A stretch of DNA of 9,458 bases from HGM12669 sp048527645 (GCA_048527645.1 DBGFNI010000066.1:1-9458); one strand, 5' to 3'; counted from the first letter of the stretch, positions 1-7,985 are shown. Translations and numbers: made by a program. Notes: generated by a model from the letters alone, not told the origin.

Positions 1-2778
1 AACCTCAGCAAGATCTTTTTTATAATAGAAGTACTTGGTCACTTCCAAAAGCGCGGCGCCTACTGCAACCGTGAGCAAAACAAGCCGAAGCAAAAGTGAA
101 CCCGGCGCATACAGTCCCAATACAGCGCCGAAATTCGGGAGCAAAAAGCAAAGCGCAAGAAATTCCAGCATCAGCAAAAAGTATAGTACAAAGATACCGC
201 TGAAGCGGACGCCGCGCCGGAACAGCCAACGGTCACGCTTGTAGCACAGCAGCACCAGCAGCTGCATCACGCAGGCAGCCAGAAATGCGGCGCCGCCGCG
301 CGCCAAAGCGCCGGGAGGATTTGCAAACAGGAGCGGCACAAAATACACAAACAGCGACGGCAAAGCCCAGATCAGCGCAAACAGCGTGCAGTAGCGGAAC
401 ATCCTGCCGGGATGCTGCAGCAGATCCTTCGCGCTGTTTCGCATTGCGAGAACCTCCTCTTCAACCGGCCGCTCAAATGCGAAAATGAACACACTGAGCA
501 GATCAAAGATCAGCCCCCAAACGGCAAGTTGGACCGGGGTGATCAGGCTGACGGAGCAGACAGCGGAAACCACGACAAGCAGCAGACGCGCAATCTGTGA
601 GGTGAAGAGATAGCGCACGACATTCATCAGGTTGCGATCAATCAGCTTTGCCCCTGCAATCGCATCTGCTATCGCGTTGAAGCCGCCGTTTCCCTTCGCG
701 TCCACATCGGACACAATGACATCGCTGGCAAATTTCAAAGCTTCACAGCCCTGATGCGCATAGATATCTGCGGTGGAAGCGGTGACAAGATCATTGTTTA
801 CCGCGACAACGCCGCGCCGCCGACCGGCGGAAATCGTGATGCTGCGCGTGAAGGTTACATTTGCCTGCCGCATCATTTGCAGATCAGACAGATCGTGACC
901 GAGAAAGCCGACACGCTCGCCGTTTAAGCGCAGATTGTGAATCACTTCGCTTTGCTGCGCCGCGGTCAGACCGCAATACATTTTATAGTATGACACAGCC
1001 TGCTGTTTTATGTCAGGAACCAGCGCCTCATAATCCGCACGCTGCAATACCTCGCCGTCGTCACGGATGATACCGAGATGCTTGGCGAAATAATAGTTTT
1101 CTTCACTGCCGTTTTCTGCAAGGAGGATGAGCTTGATCCCTGCGCGGCGGCATTTTTGAATGCTTTGTCCCACACCCCGCAAAAACGGCACGCGAAACAC
1201 CACAAAGCCCTCAAATACCATATTTTGTTGCAGCGTATCGGCAAAGCGGAGATTGTTATAGGCCGATTTTTTCGATGCGATAGCAACAATATGCATTGTC
1301 TGACGCGCCAATTTACGATAAAGATTGATCAGCCGGTTTCTCGTTTTCTCATCCAAGATACGGGTTTCACCACCGGAGACATATGTTCCGCAGCGGCTGA
1401 GAATGTCCATCGGTCCGCCCCGCACAATCGCCGTAACTTCCTGCCCATGCCGTACAAGAGAGGTAAAAAACCGACTGTTTTCACCCTTTTCCAGGTGATC
1501 CAGCAGTGGATATTCTCGGTCAAGCTGGCTGTTATACAAATTCATTTTTTTCGCCATGGCGATGATGGAGACATCCTCTGTGCTGCGCTTGGCATACTGT
1601 TCTCTGTCTGCGATCACGTTGGGGCCGTACTGCCCAGTGGAAAGAAGCGCATAGAGTGCAATGCGTTCCATTTTCCATTTCGCCTGCGTATCGACCACTT
1701 TGTAGGTATGATTGGAGGTACAAATCAGCTCTGCGTCATATTCCTTGGCAGTGAAAACCCCTTCTTTTGGCAGGACAAGACAGGTCAGCTGACGCAAACG
1801 GTCGATGGCAATCGGCTTTTTGATCACATAGCCTGAATTTACATCACGATATTTTCGGATGCCGCCGTATATTCCGCAAGCAATCACAATGCAGCCAAAC
1901 GGCACAAGCATCTCACTCATGGAAGAAACGGCATAGGAAAGGGACATCAGAAACGCGTCAAAGAGTCTGACACCGCCGTGAAGCACCAGATGAAGTGCTG
2001 TCAGCAGAAAAATAACGCCGAGCATGCACAGACTCCAGATTCTGCTGAACCGACGCAGCGATTCCATCGCACTGATTTTTTCGTGGGAAATGACCGGTGC
2101 GTTCTTGCCCAGCACACACACCAGCGCGTCCTCTCCGGTTTCGACCACAATCCCCGTTGCCTCACCCTGCACGACCAGCGTTGAGGCATATGCCATGTTT
2201 GCACACAAATCAGGTGAGACCTGCGCTGCATACATCACAGCGGCATTCTTTTCCGTAAAGGTCTGCACATCAAACAGATTGTCTTCCTGCGTGACAAAAT
2301 GCTCCGATGCGATCAAACGCAGATCGGCGGGCACGATATCGCCCTTGTGTAAAAAGACCAAATCGCCGCGTACCAGCTTTTTCTGCTCGACCATGTAGAT
2401 TTTCCCCTCGCGCATCACGCGCACGACAGGGAGAGTGTAGCGCTCCATACTCTCCAGCATTTGCTGCGAACGGATGTACACCCCAACGGACAGAATGAGA
2501 TAAAACAGTACGATGTAAGCCAGCAGCGCCGCTGAAGAATACACGTCAAATGCGGCAGCGATCAGCGCGACTGCAAGCAGAAGAATCGTCGTGAAATCCA
2601 GCAGGATACGTTTCAACCCGTCGTAGAAGAGATTTCTGGAGATCGGATATATGATATTGTCGCCGTCACGGCGCAAGGCTGCCTTCAGATCGCGGCGTTT
2701 CATGCCGTTTTTCAGATCTGTGTGCAGGATTCTTGCCGTTTCATCAGGGGTAAGCTGATACCAGAGATTCTTTTTCAT
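1..2778 (-). CDS. P2-type P-type ATPase homologue lacking the catalytic motifs (pseudo-pump), 3' end outside window
   Basis: The frame from the ATG at 2778 is open to base 1 (926 codons, no stop), so the gene continues past the left edge, probably only briefly. The fold follows the P2-type cation pump plan: N-terminal domain (about 5-45), M1 (58-77), M2 (82-101), actuator domain with retained GDIVPADLR, M3 (247-266), M4 (275-301), P and N domains (about 330-700), M5-M10 (722-912). The catalytic motifs are replaced: TGES is TEKN (175-178), PEGL is SEML (288-291), DKTGTLT is PKEGVFT (337-343), KGAPE is RGGPM (453-457), DPPR is VPFL (530-533), TGD is AEN (554-556), GDGVND is GHDLSD (627-632). 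With Pro at the phosphorylation site, the standard phosphoenzyme cycle should be impossible. The start has a weak GGGG Shine-Dalgarno, 42 bases after the Clp gene. Homology is near certain; the function is unknown. A regulatory, scaffold or binding role is inference. Confidence 0.93.
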   Translation of the reverse strand, partial: MKKNLWYQLTPDETARILHTDLKNGMKRRDLKAALRRDGDNIIYPISRNLFYDGLKRILLDFTTILLLAVALIAAAFDVYSSAALLAYIVLFYLILSVGVYIRSQQMLESMERYTLPVVRVMREGKIYMVEQKKLVRGDLVFLHKGDIVPADLRLIASEHFVTQEDNLFDVQTFTEKNAAVMYAAQVSPDLCANMAYASTLVVQGEATGIVVETGEDALVCVLGKNAPVISHEKISAMESLRRFSRIWSLCMLGVIFLLTALHLVLHGGVRLFDAFLMSLSYAVSSMSEMLVPFGCIVIACGIYGGIRKYRDVNSGYVIKKPIAIDRLRQLTCLVLPKEGVFTAKEYDAELICTSNHTYKVVDTQAKWKMERIALYALLSTGQYGPNVIADREQYAKRSTEDVSIIAMAKKMNLYNSQLDREYPLLDHLEKGENSRFFTSLVRHGQEVTAIVRGGPMDILSRCGTYVSGGETRILDEKTRNRLINLYRKLARQTMHIVAIASKKSAYNNLRFADTLQQNMVFEGFVVFRVPFLRGVGQSIQKCRRAGIKLILLAENGSEENYYFAKHLGIIRDDGEVLQRADYEALVPDIKQQAVSYYKMYCGLTAAQQSEVIHNLRLNGERVGFLGHDLSDLQMMRQANVTFTRSITISAGRRRGVVAVNNDLVTASTADIYAHQGCEALKFASDVIVSDVDAKGNGGFNAIADAIAGAKLIDRNLMNVVRYLFTSQIARLLLVVVSAVCSVSLITPVQLAVWGLIFDLLSVFIFAFERPVEEEVLAMRNSAKDLLQHPGRMFRYCTLFALIWALPSLFVYFVPLLFANPPGALARGGAAFLAACVMQLLVLLCYKRDRWLFRRGVRFSGIFVLYFLLMLEFLALCFLLPNFGAVLGLYAPGSLLLRLVLLTVAVGAALLEVTKYFYYKKDLAEV

Positions 2779-2784
2779 AAAATG

Positions 2785-2788
2785 CCCC
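2785..2788 (-). promoter_or_regulatory. Weak Shine-Dalgarno site of the pseudo-pump gene
   Basis: On the minus strand this reads GGGG, 6 bases before the ATG at 2778, in the 42-base gap after the Clp gene. It is weaker than the other sites here. The start itself is supported by the P2-type N-terminal domain beginning within a few residues (W6-Y-Q-L-T). Confidence 0.4.
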
Positions 2789-2820
2789 GTCCGGTCATCT
2801 GCGCGGCACAAGCATGAAGC

Positions 2821-5163
2821 TTATACCTCGATGCACAGTGTTTCATTTCCGTTTTCGTCTGTTTTGGTCGAAATCGTCACATTGCGAATCGACATTTGAT
2901 AACTGTTGATAATATGAGACGCAATCGCATCCTCCACATGCGTCTGGATATACCGGCGCATATTGCGCGCGCCGTACTTTGTGCTGAAGGACTCTTTTGC
3001 AATGAGCTCCAGCGCCTGCTGCGTATACACCAGCGTAATGTCTTTTTCATTCAGCGTGGTCAGAAGCTGTCCGAGCATGATTTTCGCTATCTGAACAAAA
3101 TCCTGCTCCGTCAACTGGCGGAAGGTGATGATTTCATCCACGCGGTTAATGAATTCCGGCCGCAGAAAGCTGAGCAGCGCCTTTTCCGTCCGGTCACGCG
3201 CCTGTTGCTTGGCGCTTGCGCCGAATCCCACCGGATTTGCGCCGGTATTGTTTGAACCGGCGTTGGTCGTCATGACGATCACCGTGTTTTCAAAATTGAT
3301 TTCCTTGCCGTGCGCATCGGTGATTTTGCCCTCGTCGAGAATCTGCAAAAGAATGTTCATCACATCGGGATGCGCTTTTTCAATCTCGTCAAACAGGACG
3401 ACGGAATAAGGCTTGCGGCGGATTTTCTCCGTCAGCTGTCCGGCGTCGTCATATCCGACATATCCGGGAGGTGAGCCGATGATACGCGACACGGCGTGCT
3501 TCTCCATAAACTCAGACATATCCAGACGGATCAGCGCCTCGGGTGTGTTGAACAAATCCGTTGCAAGATTTTTCACCAGTTCCGTTTTTCCGACGCCGGT
3601 CGGGCCGGCAAAGATGAAGGAAACCGGCTTGCGCACCGGCGTGACACCGGCACGGTTGCGCTTGATGGCGCGCACCACCGCGCTGACCGCCTCATCCTGC
3701 CCGATGATATGCTCGCGCAGACGATCCTCCATTTTATCCAGACGCTCAAATTCACTCTCCGTAATGGAGCTTGCGGGAATCCCGGTCCAAATCTCGATGA
3801 CCTGGGCAAGGTCTTCCCCACTCAGAGCAACCTCATCGCGCTGCTTCTGCAAAGCAGCGATTTTTTCCTCCAGCTTCAGTTCGGAGGATTTCAATTCTGC
3901 CAAACGCTGATAGCGTTCCTCCGTATGCTCCGGGGAGGGGTTCTCTTCGTTTTGCAGTCCTTCCTCTTCTGTGCGGAGCTGCGCCAGCGCCTCCTGCGCC
4001 TCATTCCACTCGCGGATGACGGGCGCGTGCAGTGAAACATACGCTGCCGCCTCATCCAGCAAATCAATTGCCTTGTCCGGCAAGAAACGGTCGGTGATAT
4101 ACCGCTCGGACATGATAACCGCTTTTTTCACGGAATCGCGCGGAATCTTGATGCCATGGAAGTTCTCGTAGTATTCCTTGATTCCCTCCAGAATTTCAAC
4201 CGTATCGGCAACGGAGGGCTCGTTGATCATAATCGGTTGGAAGCGCCGCTCCAAAGCGGAATCCTTTTCAATATACTTGCGGTATTCCGCAAGCGTTGTG
4301 GCGCCGATCACCTGAATTTCGCCGCGGGAGAGCGCCGGCTTGAGAATATTCGCCGCGTTCATGCTGCCCTCGGCATCCCCCGCACCGGCAAGGTTGTGCA
4401 CCTCATCGATGACAAGAATGACATTGCCCAGCGCCTTGACCTCTTCGATCAGTCCCTTCATGCGGCTTTCAAACTGTCCGCGGAACTGCGTACCTGCCAC
4501 AAGCGAGGTCAGATCCAGCAGATGCACCTCTTTGTTTTTGAGTTTATACGGCACATCTCCCTGCACGATCTTCAGCGCAAGCGCCTCGGCAATCGCCGTT
4601 TTGCCTACGCCCGGCTCGCCGATCAGGCAGGGATTGTTTTTCTGACGGCGCGAAAGAATCTGGATCATCCGCGCCAGTTCCCGTTCGCGTCCGATCACCC
4701 GGTCTAGCTGACCGGAGGCCGCTTTTGCGGTCAGATCCATACAATAGCTGTTCAAATACTTTTTCTTGCGGGAATGCTTTTTTTCCTGCTTTTCCCCATC
4801 GCTGCTGCTTTCATTTTTCGGCATACGGATCGGCGAGCCGCCCGTCATACCGGCAAACAGTTTTCCAAAATCAACCGCAGGTGCTCTGCCCGTGTCATTT
4901 TCACTGTCCGCCCCTTCCCCGTCGGTTTCGTCCTCATCCGTCGGGATCAGCCCGCCTGCCTGAATCATTTCAGACATTTCATTGTCCATCTGATCCAGCG
5001 CCTCGTCATCAATCCCCATTTTGTTCAAAATATCATTCACAGGCCGAATGCCAAGCTCCTTGGCACAACGCAGGCAAATGCCCTCGTTGACCGTTTTATC
5101 GCCGTCAAGACGCGTAACAAACACAACCGCCATACGTTTATGGCATCTTGCACACAATTCCAT
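2821..5163 (-). CDS. ATP-dependent Clp unfoldase subunit, ClpE-like with N-terminal zinc finger
   Basis: This is a 780-residue HSP100 unfoldase that should form a cytoplasmic hexamer feeding proteins to ClpP. Residues 4/7 and 30/33 form a Cys4 zinc finger resembling those of ClpE and McsA, in place of the Clp_N repeats of ClpC. A charged, probably disordered linker follows (71-135, acidic then Lys/Arg-rich). AAA+ module 1 has Walker A GEPGVGKT (182-189), Walker B ending D253-E254 and an arginine-finger region near R306-R307. A coiled-coil middle segment spans about 384-445. Module 2 has Walker A GPTGVGKT (520-527), Walker B D592-E593, the VGF loop (645-647) used for ClpP docking, and sensor-2 GAR (731-733). 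All key residues are intact, so it should be active. It is longer than the roughly 700-residue B. subtilis ClpE, mainly through the linker. The start is preceded by AAGGA at 9 bases. ClpC-like is the alternative name; the zinc finger favours ClpE. Confidence 0.95.
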   Translation of the reverse strand: MELCARCHKRMAVVFVTRLDGDKTVNEGICLRCAKELGIRPVNDILNKMGIDDEALDQMDNEMSEMIQAGGLIPTDEDETDGEGADSENDTGRAPAVDFGKLFAGMTGGSPIRMPKNESSSDGEKQEKKHSRKKKYLNSYCMDLTAKAASGQLDRVIGRERELARMIQILSRRQKNNPCLIGEPGVGKTAIAEALALKIVQGDVPYKLKNKEVHLLDLTSLVAGTQFRGQFESRMKGLIEEVKALGNVILVIDEVHNLAGAGDAEGSMNAANILKPALSRGEIQVIGATTLAEYRKYIEKDSALERRFQPIMINEPSVADTVEILEGIKEYYENFHGIKIPRDSVKKAVIMSERYITDRFLPDKAIDLLDEAAAYVSLHAPVIREWNEAQEALAQLRTEEEGLQNEENPSPEHTEERYQRLAELKSSELKLEEKIAALQKQRDEVALSGEDLAQVIEIWTGIPASSITESEFERLDKMEDRLREHIIGQDEAVSAVVRAIKRNRAGVTPVRKPVSFIFAGPTGVGKTELVKNLATDLFNTPEALIRLDMSEFMEKHAVSRIIGSPPGYVGYDDAGQLTEKIRRKPYSVVLFDEIEKAHPDVMNILLQILDEGKITDAHGKEINFENTVIVMTTNAGSNNTGANPVGFGASAKQQARDRTEKALLSFLRPEFINRVDEIITFRQLTEQDFVQIAKIMLGQLLTTLNEKDITLVYTQQALELIAKESFSTKYGARNMRRYIQTHVEDAIASHIINSYQMSIRNVTISTKTDENGNETLCIEV

Positions 5164-5172
5164 CGTTTCATT

Positions 5173-5177
5173 TCCTT
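5173..5177 (-). promoter_or_regulatory. Probable Shine-Dalgarno site of the Clp ATPase gene
   Basis: On the minus strand this reads AAGGA, 9 bases before the ATG at 5163, within the 58-base gap after the CvpA gene. It is a moderate site. The same gap holds no clear promoter or paired CtsR heptads. Confidence 0.55.
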
Positions 5178-5221
5178 TCCGAATTCATTGAAGTCAATCA
5201 AAGCCGATTGAGGCAAACGGA

Positions 5222-5896
5222 CTAATTGACTGACAGTCTTCCCCAAGCATCGAGGAGAAAACGGTACAAATATGTTTTCTCGGTAAAACCGGAGACAAAT
5301 ACTTTCGGCAGCTTTTCCGAGAGCAGCAACGAAAAGCAATCAATCAGAACTGCCAGACCGAATACCACAACCAAGCCCAGAGCCAAGCCGAGCAATCCGC
5401 CGAGCAGATGGTTCGCACCGTGAATCAGCGGAAGCTTGTCGACAATGCCGAGCGCTTTGGACAGCACATATAGAATCACTTTTACCACAAAGAATGTGAT
5501 AACAAATAGAATATCGAAAGCAATTCTCTGGGACGCGGTCTGGATCAGGGTGCTTTGCAGCGCGTCTCCGGAGGTTACTTCTTGCAAAACAGCGGGATCC
5601 AGACCGAACTGCTGCAATAGCTGCTGCAACGCTTCACTCTGTTCCTGCAGCGCACCGGACAGATCGGGAATCGAAAGCTGCTGCAAGCGCTGTGCAAACG
5701 TCTCCTCCATCCGCGGCTCAATCAGCGAATGGCTCAGCTGCGGCGCAAAAGCTTTTGCACAGATGAAAGCCAGCAAAAACGCAACGACAAAAGAAACCAG
5801 CATAAAAACCGTGTACAGCAATCCCTTGCTGTAACAATAACGCATACAAATCAAAAGGACGAGCAACAGTATGATATCAATGATCCACGCCATCAT
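5222..5896 (-). CDS. CvpA-family membrane protein with long Gln-rich loop
   Basis: This is a 224-residue integral membrane protein. The N-terminus (AWIIDIILLLVLL, then a C-Y-S-K-G-L turn into a second helix) and the C-terminal helix pair with a Gly-rich HLLGGLLGLALG stretch match the CvpA/colicin V production family. Helices lie at about 5-23, 28-48, 127-148 and 165-190. CvpA proteins are widespread; some have been linked to colicin secretion or envelope homeostasis, but the molecular activity is unresolved. Between helices 2 and 3 is an unusually long hydrophilic segment (about 50-125), rich in Gln/Leu and probably helical. Two adjacent ATGs occur (5896 and 5893). The AAGGAG site lies 4 bases before the first and 7 before the second, so the second may be the real start. 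It lies 41 bases after the DUF5711-like gene and 58 before clp. Confidence 0.85.
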   Translation of the reverse strand: MMAWIIDIILLLVLLICMRYCYSKGLLYTVFMLVSFVVAFLLAFICAKAFAPQLSHSLIEPRMEETFAQRLQQLSIPDLSGALQEQSEALQQLLQQFGLDPAVLQEVTSGDALQSTLIQTASQRIAFDILFVITFFVVKVILYVLSKALGIVDKLPLIHGANHLLGGLLGLALGLVVVFGLAVLIDCFSLLLSEKLPKVFVSGFTEKTYLYRFLLDAWGRLSVN

Positions 5897-5900
5897 CTTT

Positions 5901-5906
5901 CTCCTT
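5901..5906 (-). promoter_or_regulatory. Shine-Dalgarno site of the CvpA-family gene
   Basis: On the minus strand this reads AAGGAG. It lies 4 bases before the ATG at 5896 and 7 before the next ATG at 5893; the usual spacing favours the second ATG, giving a protein shorter by one Met. Confidence 0.75.
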
Positions 5907-5937
5907 TTTCACAATCAACAAATTATCGTGCCTCTCT

Positions 5938-7188
5938 TCACGGTGACACAACCGAGGCGGCAGCATGAAACGCCGTCAGAGACATCACTTCGGTTTTTCC
6001 CTGCATGCGGATCAGCAGATCGTTGTCCGTGACCAACAGCCCCTGCGCACCGTCGGAGATCTCCAATGAGCTGACTGTTCCCGTCGCGGGCTCAACGCAC
6101 AGAATCTCACGCGCCATCAGAAAGTAAAACACGCCGTTGTTCTGTGTGCAATCCGCGATTTCTCCGTGCAGCGCACCACGATATAAAATTTCCCCTTTGT
6201 CATCTAAAATGGTGACCTCGTGGTCAGAGCCGACAACATTGCGGTTCAGCGCAAAATAAGAATATTCTCCCAGTGTCTGTGCAGAGACGGGGCTGAAGCC
6301 GTCAAAGGAATGCTGCGCAAGCACCTTCAGATTCTCATCATAAAAGTATACGCCGCAATCTGTGAATAATACCAACTTGTCTTTCCCGGTATAATGCAGA
6401 GAAAGCGGGACTTCATTTTGCAGCGAAAGCTCCTGCTTGACCTGCTCGGAATCCGTGCGGTAGAGGCTCAGCACCATTGTGCAGCTGCCGTCAAGATTGG
6501 AATACAGCGAAGCGGCGGCAAATTCTCTGCCGTCCGGTCGGATCGCCGCGCCGAACAGATATTTATCCGGCGAGGACCATTGATAAATCATCTCAAAATC
6601 CGCGTCGTATATGTTGATCATCGAGCGGTATTCCATAGATTTGGTACCGATCAGATAATATCCCTTTTCGCTGACACAGGCAAAGCTGATGGGATAGTCC
6701 AGGGTTTCTTCGTGCAGGCAGGTAAGAGAATTATAGATCTGATAATTGTTTGAACCGATGCTGTATACCAAAAACATGTCGCTGTTGCAGACGCAAAGCG
6801 GTGCGGGGTTGCTTTTTTCCACAGAGAGAATACTGTCCCCGTTCAAATCATACAGTCCGATTCGGTCGGGATCCACCAATACAAGCCCTCCCTTGAACAG
6901 CGCCGCGTCGGTGACGGAGGTAGAATCGTATTTGATGGTGCTCACAGAGTCAGACTGCGCCTGTCTGGTATCCAGATAACGCAAAAAATAGCGCATGTTT
7001 TCAATCGTGATGCTATCCCGGAACAAAACAACCATCGCAACTAAAAAGCTGATCAGAAGAATCACAAAAAGAATTTTAATGCGGCGAAAACGGTTTGCAA
7101 GCCGCTGAGACGGACTTTCAGATTTGGTCGCGGTTTTCTCAGGCGCATTGCCGTCCGGCTGCACGCCCGGTTGTGTTCGCTCTTTCAC
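5938..7188 (-). CDS. DUF5711-like single-pass membrane protein with predicted beta-propeller
   Basis: This is a 416-residue protein starting at GTG. A polar, Lys/Pro-rich N-terminal tail (1-35) and a basic R-R-I-K stop precede one hydrophobic helix (about 38-56). The remaining 360 residues should therefore be extracytoplasmic. They consist of repeated short beta-strand units with recurring aromatic/Asp turns such as IGLYDLNGD, INIYDADFE, GVYFYDENL and TILDDKGEI, typical of a beta-propeller. From memory it resembles the DUF5711 family of Clostridia, which has no known function. No catalytic motif is visible. The gene lies 22 bases after truA and 41 before the CvpA gene; pairing with CvpA suggests an envelope role, which is inference. 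The start is well supported by GGGGAGG 7 bases upstream of GTG. The propeller reading is likely but rests on repeat character, not on a structure. Confidence 0.78.
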   Translation of the reverse strand: MKERTQPGVQPDGNAPEKTATKSESPSQRLANRFRRIKILFVILLISFLVAMVVLFRDSITIENMRYFLRYLDTRQAQSDSVSTIKYDSTSVTDAALFKGGLVLVDPDRIGLYDLNGDSILSVEKSNPAPLCVCNSDMFLVYSIGSNNYQIYNSLTCLHEETLDYPISFACVSEKGYYLIGTKSMEYRSMINIYDADFEMIYQWSSPDKYLFGAAIRPDGREFAAASLYSNLDGSCTMVLSLYRTDSEQVKQELSLQNEVPLSLHYTGKDKLVLFTDCGVYFYDENLKVLAQHSFDGFSPVSAQTLGEYSYFALNRNVVGSDHEVTILDDKGEILYRGALHGEIADCTQNNGVFYFLMAREILCVEPATGTVSSLEISDGAQGLLVTDNDLLIRMQGKTEVMSLTAFHAAASVVSP

Positions 7189-7195
7189 GCGGATT

Positions 7196-7202
7196 CCTCC
7201 CC
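7196..7202 (-). promoter_or_regulatory. Shine-Dalgarno site of the DUF5711-like gene
   Basis: On the minus strand this reads GGGGAGG, 7 bases before a GTG start at 7188. The strong site makes the GTG start convincing although no ATG is nearby. Confidence 0.85.
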
Positions 7203-7210
7203 TCTTTCTC

Positions 7211-7981
7211 TCACGCTTCTTTTACCGCCGCCTTGGCGGGATCCGGTTCCGCTCTGTATAGATACAGTCCGTGCGCCGGAGCCGTAAAGCCCGCCATCGC
7301 ACGGTCGCCGCCCGCCAGTGCGCGAACCAGCTTTTCTTCCGTGATCCGTCCGGCAGAGATATCAAGCAGTGTGCCGGTCATGATCCGAACCATATGGTAT
7401 AAAAAACCGCTGCCGCGCACGCGAAAACGAACCAGCTCGCCCTCTCGCGTCACCTCGGCCTCGTATATCTGCCGAACGGTGTCAACGGTATCACTCCCTG
7501 CCGCCATGAAAGCTGAAAAATCATGCTCTCCGATAAAATGTGCGGCACAGCGCTGCATAACCGTCAATTCCGGCGGCTTTGTGACATGCAGCGCACGCTT
7601 TTCCAAAAAAGGATCCCGTTGCTGCCCGGTGTGAATCAGATAAACATACTCCTTAAACAATAGGTCATGTCTGACATGGAAGCTGTCCCTGACACGGCAG
7701 GCAGACTGCACGGCAATGTCGGACGGCAGGCAGGCGTTTAGCGCATACGGGATACGCTGCGGCGGAATATCCGGCTGCTGGGGACCCGTCTGATAGGTCA
7801 GCTTGAAATCCAGCGCATGTACACCGCTGTCCGTCCGGCTGCATCCGACCACGTCAAGGCGCGTCCCATAGACGTGCTCCAATGCATCCTGTACCCTCTG
7901 CTGAACGGAAACACCGTTTGGCTGCACCTGATAGCCGCAGTACGCACTGCCGTCAAAGCGAAGCGTCAGCAACCATTTCAT
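7211..7981 (-). CDS. truA: tRNA pseudouridine(38-40) synthase TruA
   Basis: This 256-residue enzyme should convert uridines at positions 38-40 of the tRNA anticodon stem-loop to pseudouridine. Its N-terminus (WLLTLRFDGSAYCGYQVQPNG) is the family's first strand and loop. The catalytic block GCSRTDSGVHAL (46-57) carries the active-site Asp51. Also visible are FHVRHDLLFKEYVYLI (101-116), GEHDFSAF (151-158), the GSGFLYHMVRIMTG core (190-203) and the C-terminal FTAPAHGLYL (232-241). Length is normal for the family. I chose the ATG at 7981 because GGAGGAG sits just upstream and the TruA homology begins at this Met; a longer frame from 8056 would overlap the end of ecfT and add 25 unrelated residues. 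It lies 14 bases after ecfT, an arrangement common in Firmicutes, where truA follows the ECF module. Confidence 0.96.
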   Translation of the reverse strand: MKWLLTLRFDGSAYCGYQVQPNGVSVQQRVQDALEHVYGTRLDVVGCSRTDSGVHALDFKLTYQTGPQQPDIPPQRIPYALNACLPSDIAVQSACRVRDSFHVRHDLLFKEYVYLIHTGQQRDPFLEKRALHVTKPPELTVMQRCAAHFIGEHDFSAFMAAGSDTVDTVRQIYEAEVTREGELVRFRVRGSGFLYHMVRIMTGTLLDISAGRITEEKLVRALAGGDRAMAGFTAPAHGLYLYRAEPDPAKAAVKEA

Positions 7982-7985
7982 GATA

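Noticed and set aside
1078..1836. A 252-codon open frame on the plus strand
   Set aside because: It lies wholly antisense to the pseudo-pump gene, has no recognisable protein family or good ribosome binding site, and the minus-strand frame translates to clear P-type ATPase sequence throughout.
1..2778. Left region as non-coding or as a decayed pseudogene, because no complete open frame closes inside the window
   Set aside because: The minus-strand frame from 2778 is open to base 1; it has no stop only because the gene runs off the edge. The conserved framework and absence of frameshifts argue against decay.
1..2778. Annotation as a working Ca2+-transporting ATPase
   Set aside because: The phosphorylated Asp, TGES Glu, TGD and the first Asp of GDGVND are all replaced, so a normal pump cycle cannot be supported.
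3413..4707. Several plus-strand open frames of 160-185 codons
   Set aside because: They are shadows of the clp gene, whose minus-strand frame carries unambiguous AAA+ motifs.
5164..5221. A CtsR-type operator or heat-shock promoter before clp
   Set aside because: A single GTCAATCAAA-like stretch is present, but there is no pair of direct heptad repeats with the right spacing and no credible -35/-10 pair.
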